This document shows, one piece after another, positions 7,022 to 14,665 of a stretch of DNA of 22,778 nt. The stretch comes from Cyanobacteria bacterium OH_SFB_17 (GTDB taxonomy: Bacteria > Cyanobacteriota > Vampirovibrionia > Gastranaerophilales > Gastranaerophilaceae). The translations under genes were made by a program, and so were the position numbers. The first letter of the stretch is position 1. Every line of letters begins with the position of its first letter. A model generated the notes under the pieces. That model was not told the DNA's origin. It ran no database searches and worked only from the letters and a program-made list of their open reading frames with translations. Where the stretch lies: positions 1-22,778 of the forward strand of contig JAEWYI010000117.1 in the NCBI GenBank assembly GCA_023395735.1, in the 5' to 3' direction.

Positions 7022-7981
7022 ATGAAGGCAGTTGTTTTTGACGAAGAATTAAAATTAGTAAATAATTATGAAAAACCTATCCCGCAAAAAGGAGAAGCGC
7101 TAATTAAAATTTCACTTGCAGGTATATGCAACACTGATTACGAAATTACAAAAGGATATATGGGATACAAAGGGATTCTCGGACATGAATTTGTAGGTGT
7201 GGTTGAAGATGTAAACGACGAAGACAAATCGCTTGTAGGGAAAAGAGTAGTCGGCGAAATCAGCAACGCATGCGAATCCTGCGACCTTTGCCATAAAGGA
7301 TTACAAAGACACTGCTTTAACAGACAAACTCTTGGTATCTGGAGAAAAGACGGCTGCTTTGCTGAATATTTGACCTGGACGATAAAAGATTTACTCGTTG
7401 TGCCTGACAATGTATCTGACGAACAAGCTGTTTTTGTAGAACCTCTTGCTGCTGGACTTGAAATACTAGAACAACTTCACATTCAACCAATAGAAAAAGT
7501 TATAATTCTTGGTGACGGCAAACTTGGACTAACAACGGCCCTCGCGCTAAATGCAAGCAACATTGACGTAACATTGGTTGGCAAACACCAAAACAAGCTT
7601 GAAATAGCACAAAAACAAAACGTAAAAACAAAACTTTTGTCAGAACTTGAAATCACAAAAGATTGGGATTTTGTAGTCGAAGCTACAGGTTCTGTTTCCG
7701 GCTTTGAAACGGCTCTTGCACTTGTAAAACCTCGCGGAACTCTTGTTTTAAAAAGTACAGTAGCTGCATCTAAAGAATTTAATCTTGCACCGATTGTTAT
7801 AGATGAAATTAGAGTACAAGGTTCTCGTTGCGGGCGTTTTGCTCCTGCGCTCAGACTTTTGGCATCAGAAAAAGTCGATTTCAAACCACTTGTGTCTGGA
7901 ACATATTCTGTAGATGATGCAATGGATGCTTTTGAAAAAAACAAGGAAAAAGATACTTTAAAAGTACTTTTAAAATTTTAA
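7022..7981 (+). CDS. Zinc-dependent alcohol dehydrogenase (MDR superfamily)
   Basis: Medium-chain dehydrogenase of 319 residues, probably cytosolic and NAD(P)-dependent. The catalytic zinc ligands are visible: Cys36 (GICNTDYE) and the His55-Glu56 pair (GHEFVG), with Glu140 (VEPLAA) in the usual place. The structural zinc site is complete with canonical spacing: Cys84, 87, 90 and 98. The Rossmann glycine motif is GDGKLG at 164-169. At 319 residues it is somewhat shorter than the usual 340-350. It follows the FlhA-C-like gene by 10 nt, with AAAGGAG between them, so the two share a transcript that ends in the hairpin at 7992-8042. Substrate cannot be read from sequence; sugar-alcohol and simple alcohol oxidation are both possible. 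Confidence 0.9.
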   Translation: MKAVVFDEELKLVNNYEKPIPQKGEALIKISLAGICNTDYEITKGYMGYKGILGHEFVGVVEDVNDEDKSLVGKRVVGEISNACESCDLCHKGLQRHCFNRQTLGIWRKDGCFAEYLTWTIKDLLVVPDNVSDEQAVFVEPLAAGLEILEQLHIQPIEKVIILGDGKLGLTTALALNASNIDVTLVGKHQNKLEIAQKQNVKTKLLSELEITKDWDFVVEATGSVSGFETALALVKPRGTLVLKSTVAASKEFNLAPIVIDEIRVQGSRCGRFAPALRLLASEKVDFKPLVSGTYSVDDAMDAFEKNKEKDTLKVLLKF

Positions 7982-7991
7982 TTAAATAAAA

Positions 7992-8042
7992 TATAAAAGA
8001 GCGGGGCAAAAAATCAAAGATTTTTTGCCCCGCTCTTTTATA
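7992..8042 (+). terminator. Rho-independent terminator, 24-bp perfect stem
   Basis: Arms 7992-8015 and 8019-8042 are perfectly complementary around an AAA loop. The core is GAGCGGGGC with an A6/T6 tract toward the loop and an AAAA/TTTT tract at the foot. It ends the 5545-7981 operon and lies just upstream of the next promoter. Because A- and T-tracts flank both sides it could stop transcription in either direction. Confidence 0.9.
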
Positions 8043-8052
8043 AACAAAAACT

Positions 8053-8080
8053 TTGCTTTAAAGTGTTTTTAGTATAAAAT
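8053..8080 (+). promoter_or_regulatory. Promoter for the LptF/G-family gene, probably leaderless
   Basis: TTGCTT (8053-8058), 16 nt, then TAAAAT (8075-8080) within TATAAAAT. The ATG begins 7 nt after the -10 box, exactly where transcription should start, and no Shine-Dalgarno site exists. The stretch from the -10 to the ATG is nearly identical to that before the gene at 22645. Confidence 0.55.
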
Positions 8081-8086
8081 AGTCTT

Positions 8087-9205
8087 ATGATAAATAAGTT
8101 GTTAAACAAAATTTCAATATTAGACAGATACATATTAAGACAAGTTATAGAAATGTTCATAATGGGGGTTTTGGTATTTACGTCCATAATTTTTGCCTCA
8201 GATACATTCATAACATTGATAAAACAAATTTCTTTATACGGAATCCCTTTCAAAGTGGCACTGATGATTATCATATTAAATTTGCCTGCTGTATTTGTAA
8301 TGACAATTCCAATGGGAGTTTTGCTTGCAACGGTTATGACATTAAACAGATTGAGCTTAGCTTCTGAAATCACAGTAATGCGCTCTTGTGGAATAGGGTT
8401 GAACAGAATTGCAAGACCTATTTTTATATTTTCTATAGTAATGTGTCTTGCGAGTTTTGGAATAAACGAAACAGTTGTACCAACAACCACAAAGCAATCG
8501 AAAGACTTAGCGCTGTGGGCATTGGGCCAGAAAAACATTCCTGAAGGAAAACAGAATTTTATATTCAAAGAGTTGCAAGAAAATGGAACATTAAAAAGAC
8601 TTTTTTATGTTGGCTTGTGTAAAAACAAAGTACTTCACAATATTACCGTACTTGATATGTCAAAGCCTGACACAATACAGGTGTTGCAAGCCCAAGATGG
8701 TTCAACATCACCCGTTGGCTGGGAATTTAACAGAGGCGCTATTTATACCGTAGCAGAAGAAGGTAACATCTTAAACACAACTTTCTTTGAAAATTCTGTG
8801 GCACAATTTGGAATCGATTTGTCACAGGAATTAAAAAAAAATGTGGCAAAAGAACACAACTTCTTATCACTTTTTAAATATATACTTAAAAATAATTCCA
8901 AACTTCAGGAAAATATAAATTTATTTTGGCTTGAACTTTTCGACAAAATAGCATTGCCAATAACAACCGTTGTTCTTGTTCTGGTTGGCGTTCCACTGGC
9001 GATTACACCTCCTAGAGTTCGATACAATAGAGGTTTTTTATTCAGTATTCTCATAATTTTTGCGTACTATTTGATAAGAGCGTTGTCAATTTCTTTTGGC
9101 GAAGCAGGATCCCTGCCTCCATTTTTGGCCGCTTGGATGGCCAATATTCTTCTTACAATATTTGGCGCAATTATGTATTACAAAAAAGTTTATACAATAA
9201 ACTAA
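8087..9205 (+). CDS. LptF/LptG family lipopolysaccharide export permease
   Basis: Inner-membrane subunit of the Lpt ABC transporter that lifts lipopolysaccharide from the inner membrane onto the periplasmic bridge. The 372 residues show the family layout: an amphipathic N-terminal helix (ILDRYILRQV, 11-20), three membrane segments within about 22-125 including the conserved NLPAVFVMTIPMGVLLATVM (65-84) and the coupling-helix region LASEITVMRSCGIG (91-104). A periplasmic beta-jellyroll spans about 130-275 and three further membrane segments 284-370. LptF and LptG cannot be separated by eye. The 3' end overlaps the convergent gene by 4 nt. It fits with LptD elsewhere in the window. Confidence 0.93.
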   Translation: MINKLLNKISILDRYILRQVIEMFIMGVLVFTSIIFASDTFITLIKQISLYGIPFKVALMIIILNLPAVFVMTIPMGVLLATVMTLNRLSLASEITVMRSCGIGLNRIARPIFIFSIVMCLASFGINETVVPTTTKQSKDLALWALGQKNIPEGKQNFIFKELQENGTLKRLFYVGLCKNKVLHNITVLDMSKPDTIQVLQAQDGSTSPVGWEFNRGAIYTVAEEGNILNTTFFENSVAQFGIDLSQELKKNVAKEHNFLSLFKYILKNNSKLQENINLFWLELFDKIALPITTVVLVLVGVPLAITPPRVRYNRGFLFSILIIFAYYLIRALSISFGEAGSLPPFLAAWMANILLTIFGAIMYYKKVYTIN

Positions 9206-9705
9206 TTGCTGCCTTTGCTAATTGTTTTTAAATTATGAATAAATGCAGAAACAAATGCAGCAACAGCACCTATTGCTACAAAGACCCCTCCCGGTCTGAG
9301 AGATTTTATATCTGCTTTTAAAATTCTATGTTTATTTGAAATAAATTTTGCAGCTCTTTCGTTTGCACTTGCGTTCAAATCAAAAAGTGAGCTGGAAATT
9401 TTTTCTTCATATTTGCTAATTTCAAGAGGATTAAATTTATTTTTCTGCTTTAATTCTCTATATGCAGCCAAAACATCTTCTCTTGTTGTAGATTTTTCAA
9501 ATTGGTCGAGAACACCTTGTCTTTCCAATATAGAATCACGATTGATTTTTTCAATAGCAGATTTATATCTCTCATCTTTTTCAGATTTAGTAATCGGAAT
9601 AAGATACTTCATTGAATAACCAACGATACCACCAGCAGCAAGCGAAGAGAGGTAACTTACCCTACTTATCTGTGTGTTATTTTTTTGTATGACATCAACT
9701 GACAT
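9202..9705 (-). CDS. Unknown protein with two hydrophobic segments
   Basis: I do not recognise this 167-residue protein. Hydrophobic stretches near both ends (about 16-37, rich in Gly/Ala, and about 138-158, FVAIGAVAAFVSAF) enclose a charged helical middle of about 100 residues (Lys/Glu/Arg), so both ends may sit in the membrane with a soluble helical hairpin between. I take the ATG at 9703-9705, with AAAGG 10 nt upstream; a TTG start at 9726 would add seven residues but has no ribosome binding site. Its stop codon overlaps that of the LptF/G gene tail to tail (9202-9205). Upstream on the same strand lies glyA-wecA, ending 84 nt after this start in window coordinates. Confidence 0.75.
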   Translation of the reverse strand: MSVDVIQKNNTQISRVSYLSSLAAGGIVGYSMKYLIPITKSEKDERYKSAIEKINRDSILERQGVLDQFEKSTTREDVLAAYRELKQKNKFNPLEISKYEEKISSSLFDLNASANERAAKFISNKHRILKADIKSLRPGGVFVAIGAVAAFVSAFIHNLKTISKGSN

Positions 9706-9788
9706 AGTCAATAAACCTTTACTCAACTAAGTTTAAACCAAATATTCGGCTGTTCTCTTTCTTAAATTTTTAATAGAATAGCATAATT

Positions 9789-10823
9789 TTATTTCTTTGT
9801 CAATAGATTAACCAAGCTCAACGTGAACATTATTACAACCAATGCAACAATATAAATCACATAATGCTTGATTGACCCCACAAAGAAAGAAGCGATTGCG
9901 CCCGAAACTATTGCAACAGATGTCAAAATGGCAACAGTCATGTTTTGGGAAAATCCTGCTTTTAACAACTTGTGGTGAATATGCTCTGAATCAGCGACAA
10001 AAGGCGACTTGCCTTTAGAAATTCTTCTCAAAGAAGAATAAGTAATATCCATAATTGGGACCGCCAAAACAACAAACGGCAACATAATTGCAAGTGCCGC
10101 AGCTTTCATTACACCGGTTATAGAAAGAGTTGCTAGCAAAAATCCCGCAAACAAAGCACCTGAATCCCCCATAAATATTTTTGCAGGGTTAAAGTTGTAT
10201 GTCAAAAATGCAAGCATAGAACCTGCCAAGATAAATGCAATTAAAGCACTTATCGGATTTGGTGGAACCATCGCAACAGCAATAATACCAAGCGTAATAG
10301 AGTTTATTGTAATTACAGAACCTGCAAGACCATCGATTCCATCAATGAAATTAACCGCGTTGCTAATACCGACAATCCACAATACTGTAATCAAATATGA
10401 AAAATGTCCAAGTTGAATCGCGCCGCCGAATGGATTAAAAATGGTATCGATTTTTACACCCAACAAATAAACCAAAGTCGCAATTGCGATTTGTATTAAC
10501 AATTTAAATTTTGCATTCAACGTATAAACGTCATCAATTAAGCCTAACAAAAACATTAACGTACTACCCAACAAAATACCTGAAAGAAGGCTTCCATAAG
10601 GATAATAGCTTAGAAAAACCAAAAACAAAAAGGTCAGCATAGTGCTAGCCCAAATTGCAACCCCGCCAAGTCTTGATATTGGCTTTGTGTGAATTTTTCT
10701 TTCATTTGGCTTGTCAATCAAACCCTGTTTTTTAGAAAATGAAATCACAAAAGGAACGATAAACACGCCCAACAAATATGAAATTATTACTCCGATTATA
10801 TGTGCTTCTGATAACTTAATCAT
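9789..10823 (-). CDS. wecA: Undecaprenyl-phosphate GlcNAc-1-phosphate transferase-like (WecA/TagO family)
   Basis: Polyprenyl-phosphate sugar-1-phosphate transferase of the MraY/WecA family. It moves a UDP-sugar phosphate onto undecaprenyl phosphate at the inner membrane and so starts a surface polysaccharide. The 344-residue protein has about ten or eleven membrane segments. All family motifs are present: GLIDDVY with the Asp pair at 97-98, NAVNFIDGIDGLAG (155-168), KIFMGDSGALF (215-225), and the cytoplasmic HIHHKLL (281-287) that marks the WecA/TagO branch rather than MraY. The start ATG (10821-10823) is 9 nt after the glyA stop, and its ribosome binding site (TAAGGA) overlaps that stop codon, so translation is probably coupled. 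Acceptor sugar (GlcNAc or another) is inferred only from the family. Confidence 0.92.
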   Translation of the reverse strand: MIKLSEAHIIGVIISYLLGVFIVPFVISFSKKQGLIDKPNERKIHTKPISRLGGVAIWASTMLTFLFLVFLSYYPYGSLLSGILLGSTLMFLLGLIDDVYTLNAKFKLLIQIAIATLVYLLGVKIDTIFNPFGGAIQLGHFSYLITVLWIVGISNAVNFIDGIDGLAGSVITINSITLGIIAVAMVPPNPISALIAFILAGSMLAFLTYNFNPAKIFMGDSGALFAGFLLATLSITGVMKAAALAIMLPFVVLAVPIMDITYSSLRRISKGKSPFVADSEHIHHKLLKAGFSQNMTVAILTSVAIVSGAIASFFVGSIKHYVIYIVALVVIMFTLSLVNLLTKK

Positions 10824-10832
10824 TTTTCTTCC

Positions 10833-12068
10833 TTAGTATAGAGGATACTTTTTACATAAATTTAAAGAACGCTCCCTCAAGTTCTTTAATCCTAATTCAT
10901 TATCCGACGAAAATACTGCAGATGCAATAATTTTTGCAACTTCTATCATATCCTCTTCTTTAAACCCTCTTGTCGTTATAGCAGGAGTTCCAAGCCTAAT
11001 TCCACTTGTAACAAAAGGACTTTGTGGATCATTCGGTACTGTATTTTTATTTGCCGTAATACCAACAATCTCTAGGACATTCGCAATTTCTTTTCCTGTC
11101 TTATTATATTTTCTTAAATCCAATGTCATAAGATGGTTTTCAGTGCAACCTCCAACTATATCCATAGCCTCATCCATAAGTCCGAGCGCCAAAGCTTTAG
11201 CATTTTTTACAATTTGTTCAGCATAAGATTTAAACTCAGGCTTAGAAGCTTCTAACAACGCAATCGCCTTACCAGCAATAATATGCTCCAAAGGACCGCC
11301 TTGAATTCCAGGAAAAACTGCCTTATCGATACCTGCGGCATGCTCTTCATCACACATAATAATGCCACCTCTTGGCCCTCTTAAAGACTTGTGTGTTGTA
11401 GTTGTTATAAAGTGCGCATAACCTGAAGGAGATGGATGAACACCACCTACAACAAGACCTGCAATATGTGCGATGTCAGCCATTAAGTATGCACCAATAG
11501 AATCAGCAATTTCTCTAAATCTTTTGAAATCAATAATTTTAGAATAATTACTTGCTCCGCAAATAATCATCTTTGGCTTATGTTCTTTAGCTAATTTCTC
11601 AACTTCATCGTAATCAATACAGCCATGCTCATTAACACCGTAGCTTACCACATTAAAATACATTCCCGAAAAATTCACAGGAGAACCATGGGTCAAGTGA
11701 CCGCCATTGGACAAATCCATACCCAAAATTGTATCACCATGCTTTAATGCATACAAAAATACAGCCATATTAGCTTGCGCGCCACTGTGTGGCTGAACAT
11801 TAGCATGGCCTACGTTAAAAAGTTTTTTTGCTCTTTTTTGAGCCAATTCTTCAATAAAATCAACATTCTCACAACCGTTATAAAAACGTTTGTAAGGCTT
11901 GCCTTCTGCGTATTTGTTTGTTAAAACACTTCCACATGCAGCCATGACCGCAGGGGACGTAAAGTTTTCACTTGCGATTAATTCAATCGTTGTCTGCTGT
12001 CGCAACAATTCTTTTTCAATATGTTCTGCGACCTGCGGATCAATTTTTTTTATAATATCTAACTCCAT
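10833..12068 (-). CDS. glyA: Serine hydroxymethyltransferase
   Basis: PLP enzyme interconverting serine plus tetrahydrofolate with glycine plus 5,10-methylene-THF, the main entry of one-carbon units. The 411 residues match bacterial SHMT. Clear motifs are ELIASENFTSP (29-39), LTNKYAEGKP (49-58), NVQPHSGAQAN (90-100), DIAHIAGLV (198-206) and the PLP-lysine block TTTTHKSLRGPRGG with Lys227. The stretch usually reading CEYVD is CENVD here; this Tyr is not one of the catalytic residues I know. AAGGGGG lies 6-7 nt before the ATG. It heads an operon with the WecA-like gene. 5-formyl-THF, a side product of this enzyme, is recycled by the cyclo-ligase encoded 3.3 kb away. Confidence 0.97.
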   Translation of the reverse strand: MELDIIKKIDPQVAEHIEKELLRQQTTIELIASENFTSPAVMAACGSVLTNKYAEGKPYKRFYNGCENVDFIEELAQKRAKKLFNVGHANVQPHSGAQANMAVFLYALKHGDTILGMDLSNGGHLTHGSPVNFSGMYFNVVSYGVNEHGCIDYDEVEKLAKEHKPKMIICGASNYSKIIDFKRFREIADSIGAYLMADIAHIAGLVVGGVHPSPSGYAHFITTTTHKSLRGPRGGIIMCDEEHAAGIDKAVFPGIQGGPLEHIIAGKAIALLEASKPEFKSYAEQIVKNAKALALGLMDEAMDIVGGCTENHLMTLDLRKYNKTGKEIANVLEIVGITANKNTVPNDPQSPFVTSGIRLGTPAITTRGFKEEDMIEVAKIIASAVFSSDNELGLKNLRERSLNLCKKYPLY

Positions 12069-12100
12069 TAATATCCCCCTTATTCAACTGGTTCTATATC

Positions 12101-12106
12101 ATTATA
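12101..12106 (-). promoter_or_regulatory. Candidate -10 box for glyA operon
   Basis: TATAAT on the minus strand (complement of 12101-12106), 33 nt before the glyA ATG, giving a leader of about 26 nt. No good -35 hexamer is visible. The leader is too short for a riboswitch. Confidence 0.4.
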
Positions 12107-12171
12107 AGATAAACAACAAATTTTAATAATCATTTCGTTATAAATCGGCAATATTTCTCAACATAACAAAA

Positions 12172-12203
12172 CAGACAGGCCTTATCATTTTAAGACCGGT
12201 CTG
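12172..12203 (-). terminator. Terminator of the LysM gene
   Basis: On the minus strand, a 12-bp stem with two mismatches (12203-12192 and 12183-12172, core CAGACCGG/CTGTCTG) and an 8-nt loop, followed by TTTTGTT. It lies 20 nt beyond the LysM gene stop. Confidence 0.7.
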
Positions 12204-12223
12204 CTTATGAATTTTTTAAAGAA

Positions 12224-12766
12224 TTACTCTAACGGAATAATCAAAGATTGTCCGATTTGCAAATTGTTCGGATTTGCCATTTGATTGGCTTGCTTAATTT
12301 TTTCAACCTTAGATAAGTCAAACTTTCCGTAGAATCTGATGATTATACCTTCAAGAGTATCTCCGCTCTTAACTGTATAGTTTTCAGAACCTGTTTTTGC
12401 AACAGGAGCCTGTTCACTTTTGTCAGCAGGGATAAAAGTCAATTTAGCTTTTTCTATAGGAGCAGGAGCAACATCAATGTCCTTTGCACCTTTAGTTTGG
12501 ATAGAAAAACTTAGCAATGTTGTCATAATAAGCATTGCAATAGCACCTGCGACAAAACCTGTAACAAGATAAATTCCAGGAGACTTGTCTTCTTTTTGGC
12601 TGACTCTAAAGTCTTGCCATAATACATTCAATTCTTTTTCTTTATTTGCGCGGACATAAACGCCCGGTGATTCATCATACGGCTTTTTCTTGTTCTTGGA
12701 TAACTCTTCCAATACAAGCATTCTTTCCCTTGATAAATTAGATCTTCTTAGTGTAGAACTTTTCAT
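12224..12766 (-). CDS. Membrane-anchored LysM domain protein
   Basis: A 180-residue single-pass membrane protein. Residues 1-62 are charged and contain no signal peptide, so they should be cytoplasmic. One membrane segment spans about 64-88 (YLVTGFVAGAIAMLIMTTLL), followed by a Pro/Ala/Lys linker and a C-terminal LysM domain at 129-178 (YTVKSGDTLEGI ... NNLQIGQSLIIP) that should bind peptidoglycan glycan chains in the periplasm. A motif occurs twice: ESPGVYVR at 32-39 and KSPGIYLV at 61-68. The start ATG has GAGG about 6 nt upstream. It is divergent from the TPR gene and has its own promoter and terminator. Function beyond wall binding is not evident. Confidence 0.88.
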   Translation of the reverse strand: MKSSTLRRSNLSRERMLVLEELSKNKKKPYDESPGVYVRANKEKELNVLWQDFRVSQKEDKSPGIYLVTGFVAGAIAMLIMTTLLSFSIQTKGAKDIDVAPAPIEKAKLTFIPADKSEQAPVAKTGSENYTVKSGDTLEGIIIRFYGKFDLSKVEKIKQANQMANPNNLQIGQSLIIPLE

Positions 12767-12795
12767 AAAACCTCACCACTTTCCCTATTAGTAAC

Positions 12796-12825
12796 ATGAT
12801 AGTTTAAATAACTGGACTTTGTCAA
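12796..12825 (-). promoter_or_regulatory. Promoter for the LysM gene
   Basis: On the minus strand a consensus TTGACA (complement of 12820-12825), 18 nt, then TATCAT (complement of 12796-12801). The expected transcript starts near 12789, giving a leader of about 23 nt before the ATG. Confidence 0.7.
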
Positions 12826-12957
12826 GAAATATATATTTTGTATTACATTTCTAAACATTTGATTGTCATGTATACAAAACCTGAAAATAATTTTTTTTGC
12901 CTATTCCTGCCTACTCCATATAATGTATTTCTATCAAATAATGTTAAGTTTTTTTAA

Positions 12958-12963
12958 TATAAT
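12958..12963 (+). promoter_or_regulatory. Candidate -10 box for the TPR gene
   Basis: A perfect TATAAT 43 nt upstream of the chosen ATG at 13007. No convincing -35 is present. Its position supports starting the protein at 13007 and not at the upstream in-frame codon. Confidence 0.4.
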
Positions 12964-13006
12964 TCGATTAATAATAAAGTTATACATATTTATTTGGGAG
13001 TTTTAT

Positions 13007-14665
13007 ATGCTCGAGCAGGCAATCACACGTTCTAATTTATCAATAAACTTGGAAAACGCAAAAATATCTTTAGAAAAAGCGAGAGAATCGCACGAAAGAT
13101 ACCTGATAAAACTTCAAGACCAAGACTTACAAGATGCTATTGAAAATTATATTACTGCAATCAAGCTCGACCCGACTCTACCTGAAAGTTATTACAGACT
13201 AGCAAGTTTAATGTGGGAAAATGGACAAATCGGGGTTCAAACAGCGATCGAACAATGCAAAACCGCAATATCGCTTGCTCCGCATAATATTAATGCGCAT
13301 ATTTATGCAGGTTATTTTATGAAGCTTGCAAATGACTACAAATCAGCTGAACAAGAATTTAAAAATGCTATCAAAATAGGTGGCGTAAACTCTTCAAGAC
13401 CCAGATTGATTTTGTCTTTATCCATTCTTCAAAAAATGAGCATGGAAAAAGTTACGGTAAAAGAATTTGCAAAATGCTTGTACTACTTAGTCACAGGCGG
13501 TTTAACATTTGCGTGGGATTTTGCATTCTTAAAAATGCTACACAAAAGCTTTGCTGAGTCATTTTCAACACTTTACTACAAATCCATAGGTGAAACTTTT
13601 GAAAAATTCAACAATGACACAATGGCTGCAAAAATTTATAAAAAAGCTATCAAAAAAACAGAACGTGACGAGCTTTTTTATCACAAACTCGGAGATATCA
13701 ACGTAAGAAGAAACAAAATGGACAATGCACTTGATTGCTATAAAAAAGCATTAAACGCAAACCCGATTAGCCGTGATTTATTGATAAAAGTTGCTACTAT
13801 CATCCAAACATTTTTCCCGGAAGATATTGATGATGCGATTGATTATTACAACAGATTGCTAGAAATCGAAGAAGATAGCGCACAAATATATTATGAACTT
13901 GGTCACCTTTATCTAAAAAAAGAAGACAAAGTCCATGCTGTTGTTGCATTCAAATTAGCATTGGAAAAAGATGCTGAAAATCCGTTTTATAATAATTCAT
14001 TAGCTTATGCATTTGTTCAAGCAGAACTTTATGATGAAGCTATCGAACATTACCAAAAAGCTGTAAAACTTAATCCAGACAAAGAATGGACAGCTATTGT
14101 GTGCCATGCTCTTGGTGCAATTTATTTTCAAATTAAAGAAAATAATGAAGCAGCTATTGCGTCTTTTCAAGCAGGAAGCATTTTGGATCCTGAAAACAGC
14201 GACATTTACTTGTCTTTAGGTGATGTTTATATGGCTGAAGGGGATTTGGACAACGCGATTAGAGCATATTGTGATTCAATTAGCGTAAATTCTGAAGACT
14301 ATAGAGCTTATGCAAAAGCAGGAATTGCGCTTTGGGAAAAAGATTATCTAGAAGAAGCTCTTGTATCATATCACAGAGCAATTGAACTCAACCCTGAATA
14401 CGATATTGCACTAAACAATCTTGGAGTAATTTATCTAGACGGAATCGGAACTCCTCAAGAAGGACTAACATATATCAAGCAAGCAATTGAAGCCAATCCA
14501 AACTACACATTGGCATATTTCAATGCAGGAAGAGCTTGCCAAGCATTAGGTGAGAACAATGAAGCTGCAAGTTACTACCAAATGGCGCTTGACTTGAATG
14601 TCCTTACAAATGAACTTGAAGAAGATGACATCAAAGATAGATTATACGGACTTTTTAATGCATAA
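13007..14665 (+). CDS. Tetratricopeptide repeat protein
   Basis: A 552-residue soluble protein made mostly of TPR helices, so probably a protein-interaction scaffold. Repeats with the usual small/large residue pattern are seen at about 41-57, 61-91, 95-124, 192-216, 223-253, 274-289, 293-322, 326-355, 364-396, 400-429, 433-463, 467-498 and 502-531. The region 130-190 breaks the pattern with a partly hydrophobic insert (YYLVTGGLTFAWDFAFL). I start at the ATG at 13007: GGGAG lies 7 nt upstream and a TATAAT farther up. The frame stays open to 12863, but that would add a hydrophobic 48-residue leader covering the promoter. No signal peptide is seen from this start. The stop codon abuts that of the convergent gene with no space. 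Partners are unknown. Confidence 0.9.
   Translation: MLEQAITRSNLSINLENAKISLEKARESHERYLIKLQDQDLQDAIENYITAIKLDPTLPESYYRLASLMWENGQIGVQTAIEQCKTAISLAPHNINAHIYAGYFMKLANDYKSAEQEFKNAIKIGGVNSSRPRLILSLSILQKMSMEKVTVKEFAKCLYYLVTGGLTFAWDFAFLKMLHKSFAESFSTLYYKSIGETFEKFNNDTMAAKIYKKAIKKTERDELFYHKLGDINVRRNKMDNALDCYKKALNANPISRDLLIKVATIIQTFFPEDIDDAIDYYNRLLEIEEDSAQIYYELGHLYLKKEDKVHAVVAFKLALEKDAENPFYNNSLAYAFVQAELYDEAIEHYQKAVKLNPDKEWTAIVCHALGAIYFQIKENNEAAIASFQAGSILDPENSDIYLSLGDVYMAEGDLDNAIRAYCDSISVNSEDYRAYAKAGIALWEKDYLEEALVSYHRAIELNPEYDIALNNLGVIYLDGIGTPQEGLTYIKQAIEANPNYTLAYFNAGRACQALGENNEAASYYQMALDLNVLTNELEEDDIKDRLYGLFNA

Noticed and set aside
7483..7944. 153-residue minus-strand reading frame
   Set aside because: Mirror of the dehydrogenase coding frame, Ser-rich composition typical of an antisense shadow.
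8038..8568. 176-residue minus-strand reading frame
   Set aside because: It is antisense to the LptF/G gene and covers its promoter and the terminator; no ribosome binding site or family resemblance.
12069..12223. Possible riboswitch upstream of glyA
   Set aside because: The likely leader is only about 26 nt and the only hairpin is the terminator of the neighbouring LysM gene.
12863..13006. 48-residue hydrophobic N-terminal extension of the TPR protein
   Set aside because: It runs through a TATAAT box and the ribosome binding site of the ATG at 13007, and its composition looks like translated AT-rich non-coding DNA.
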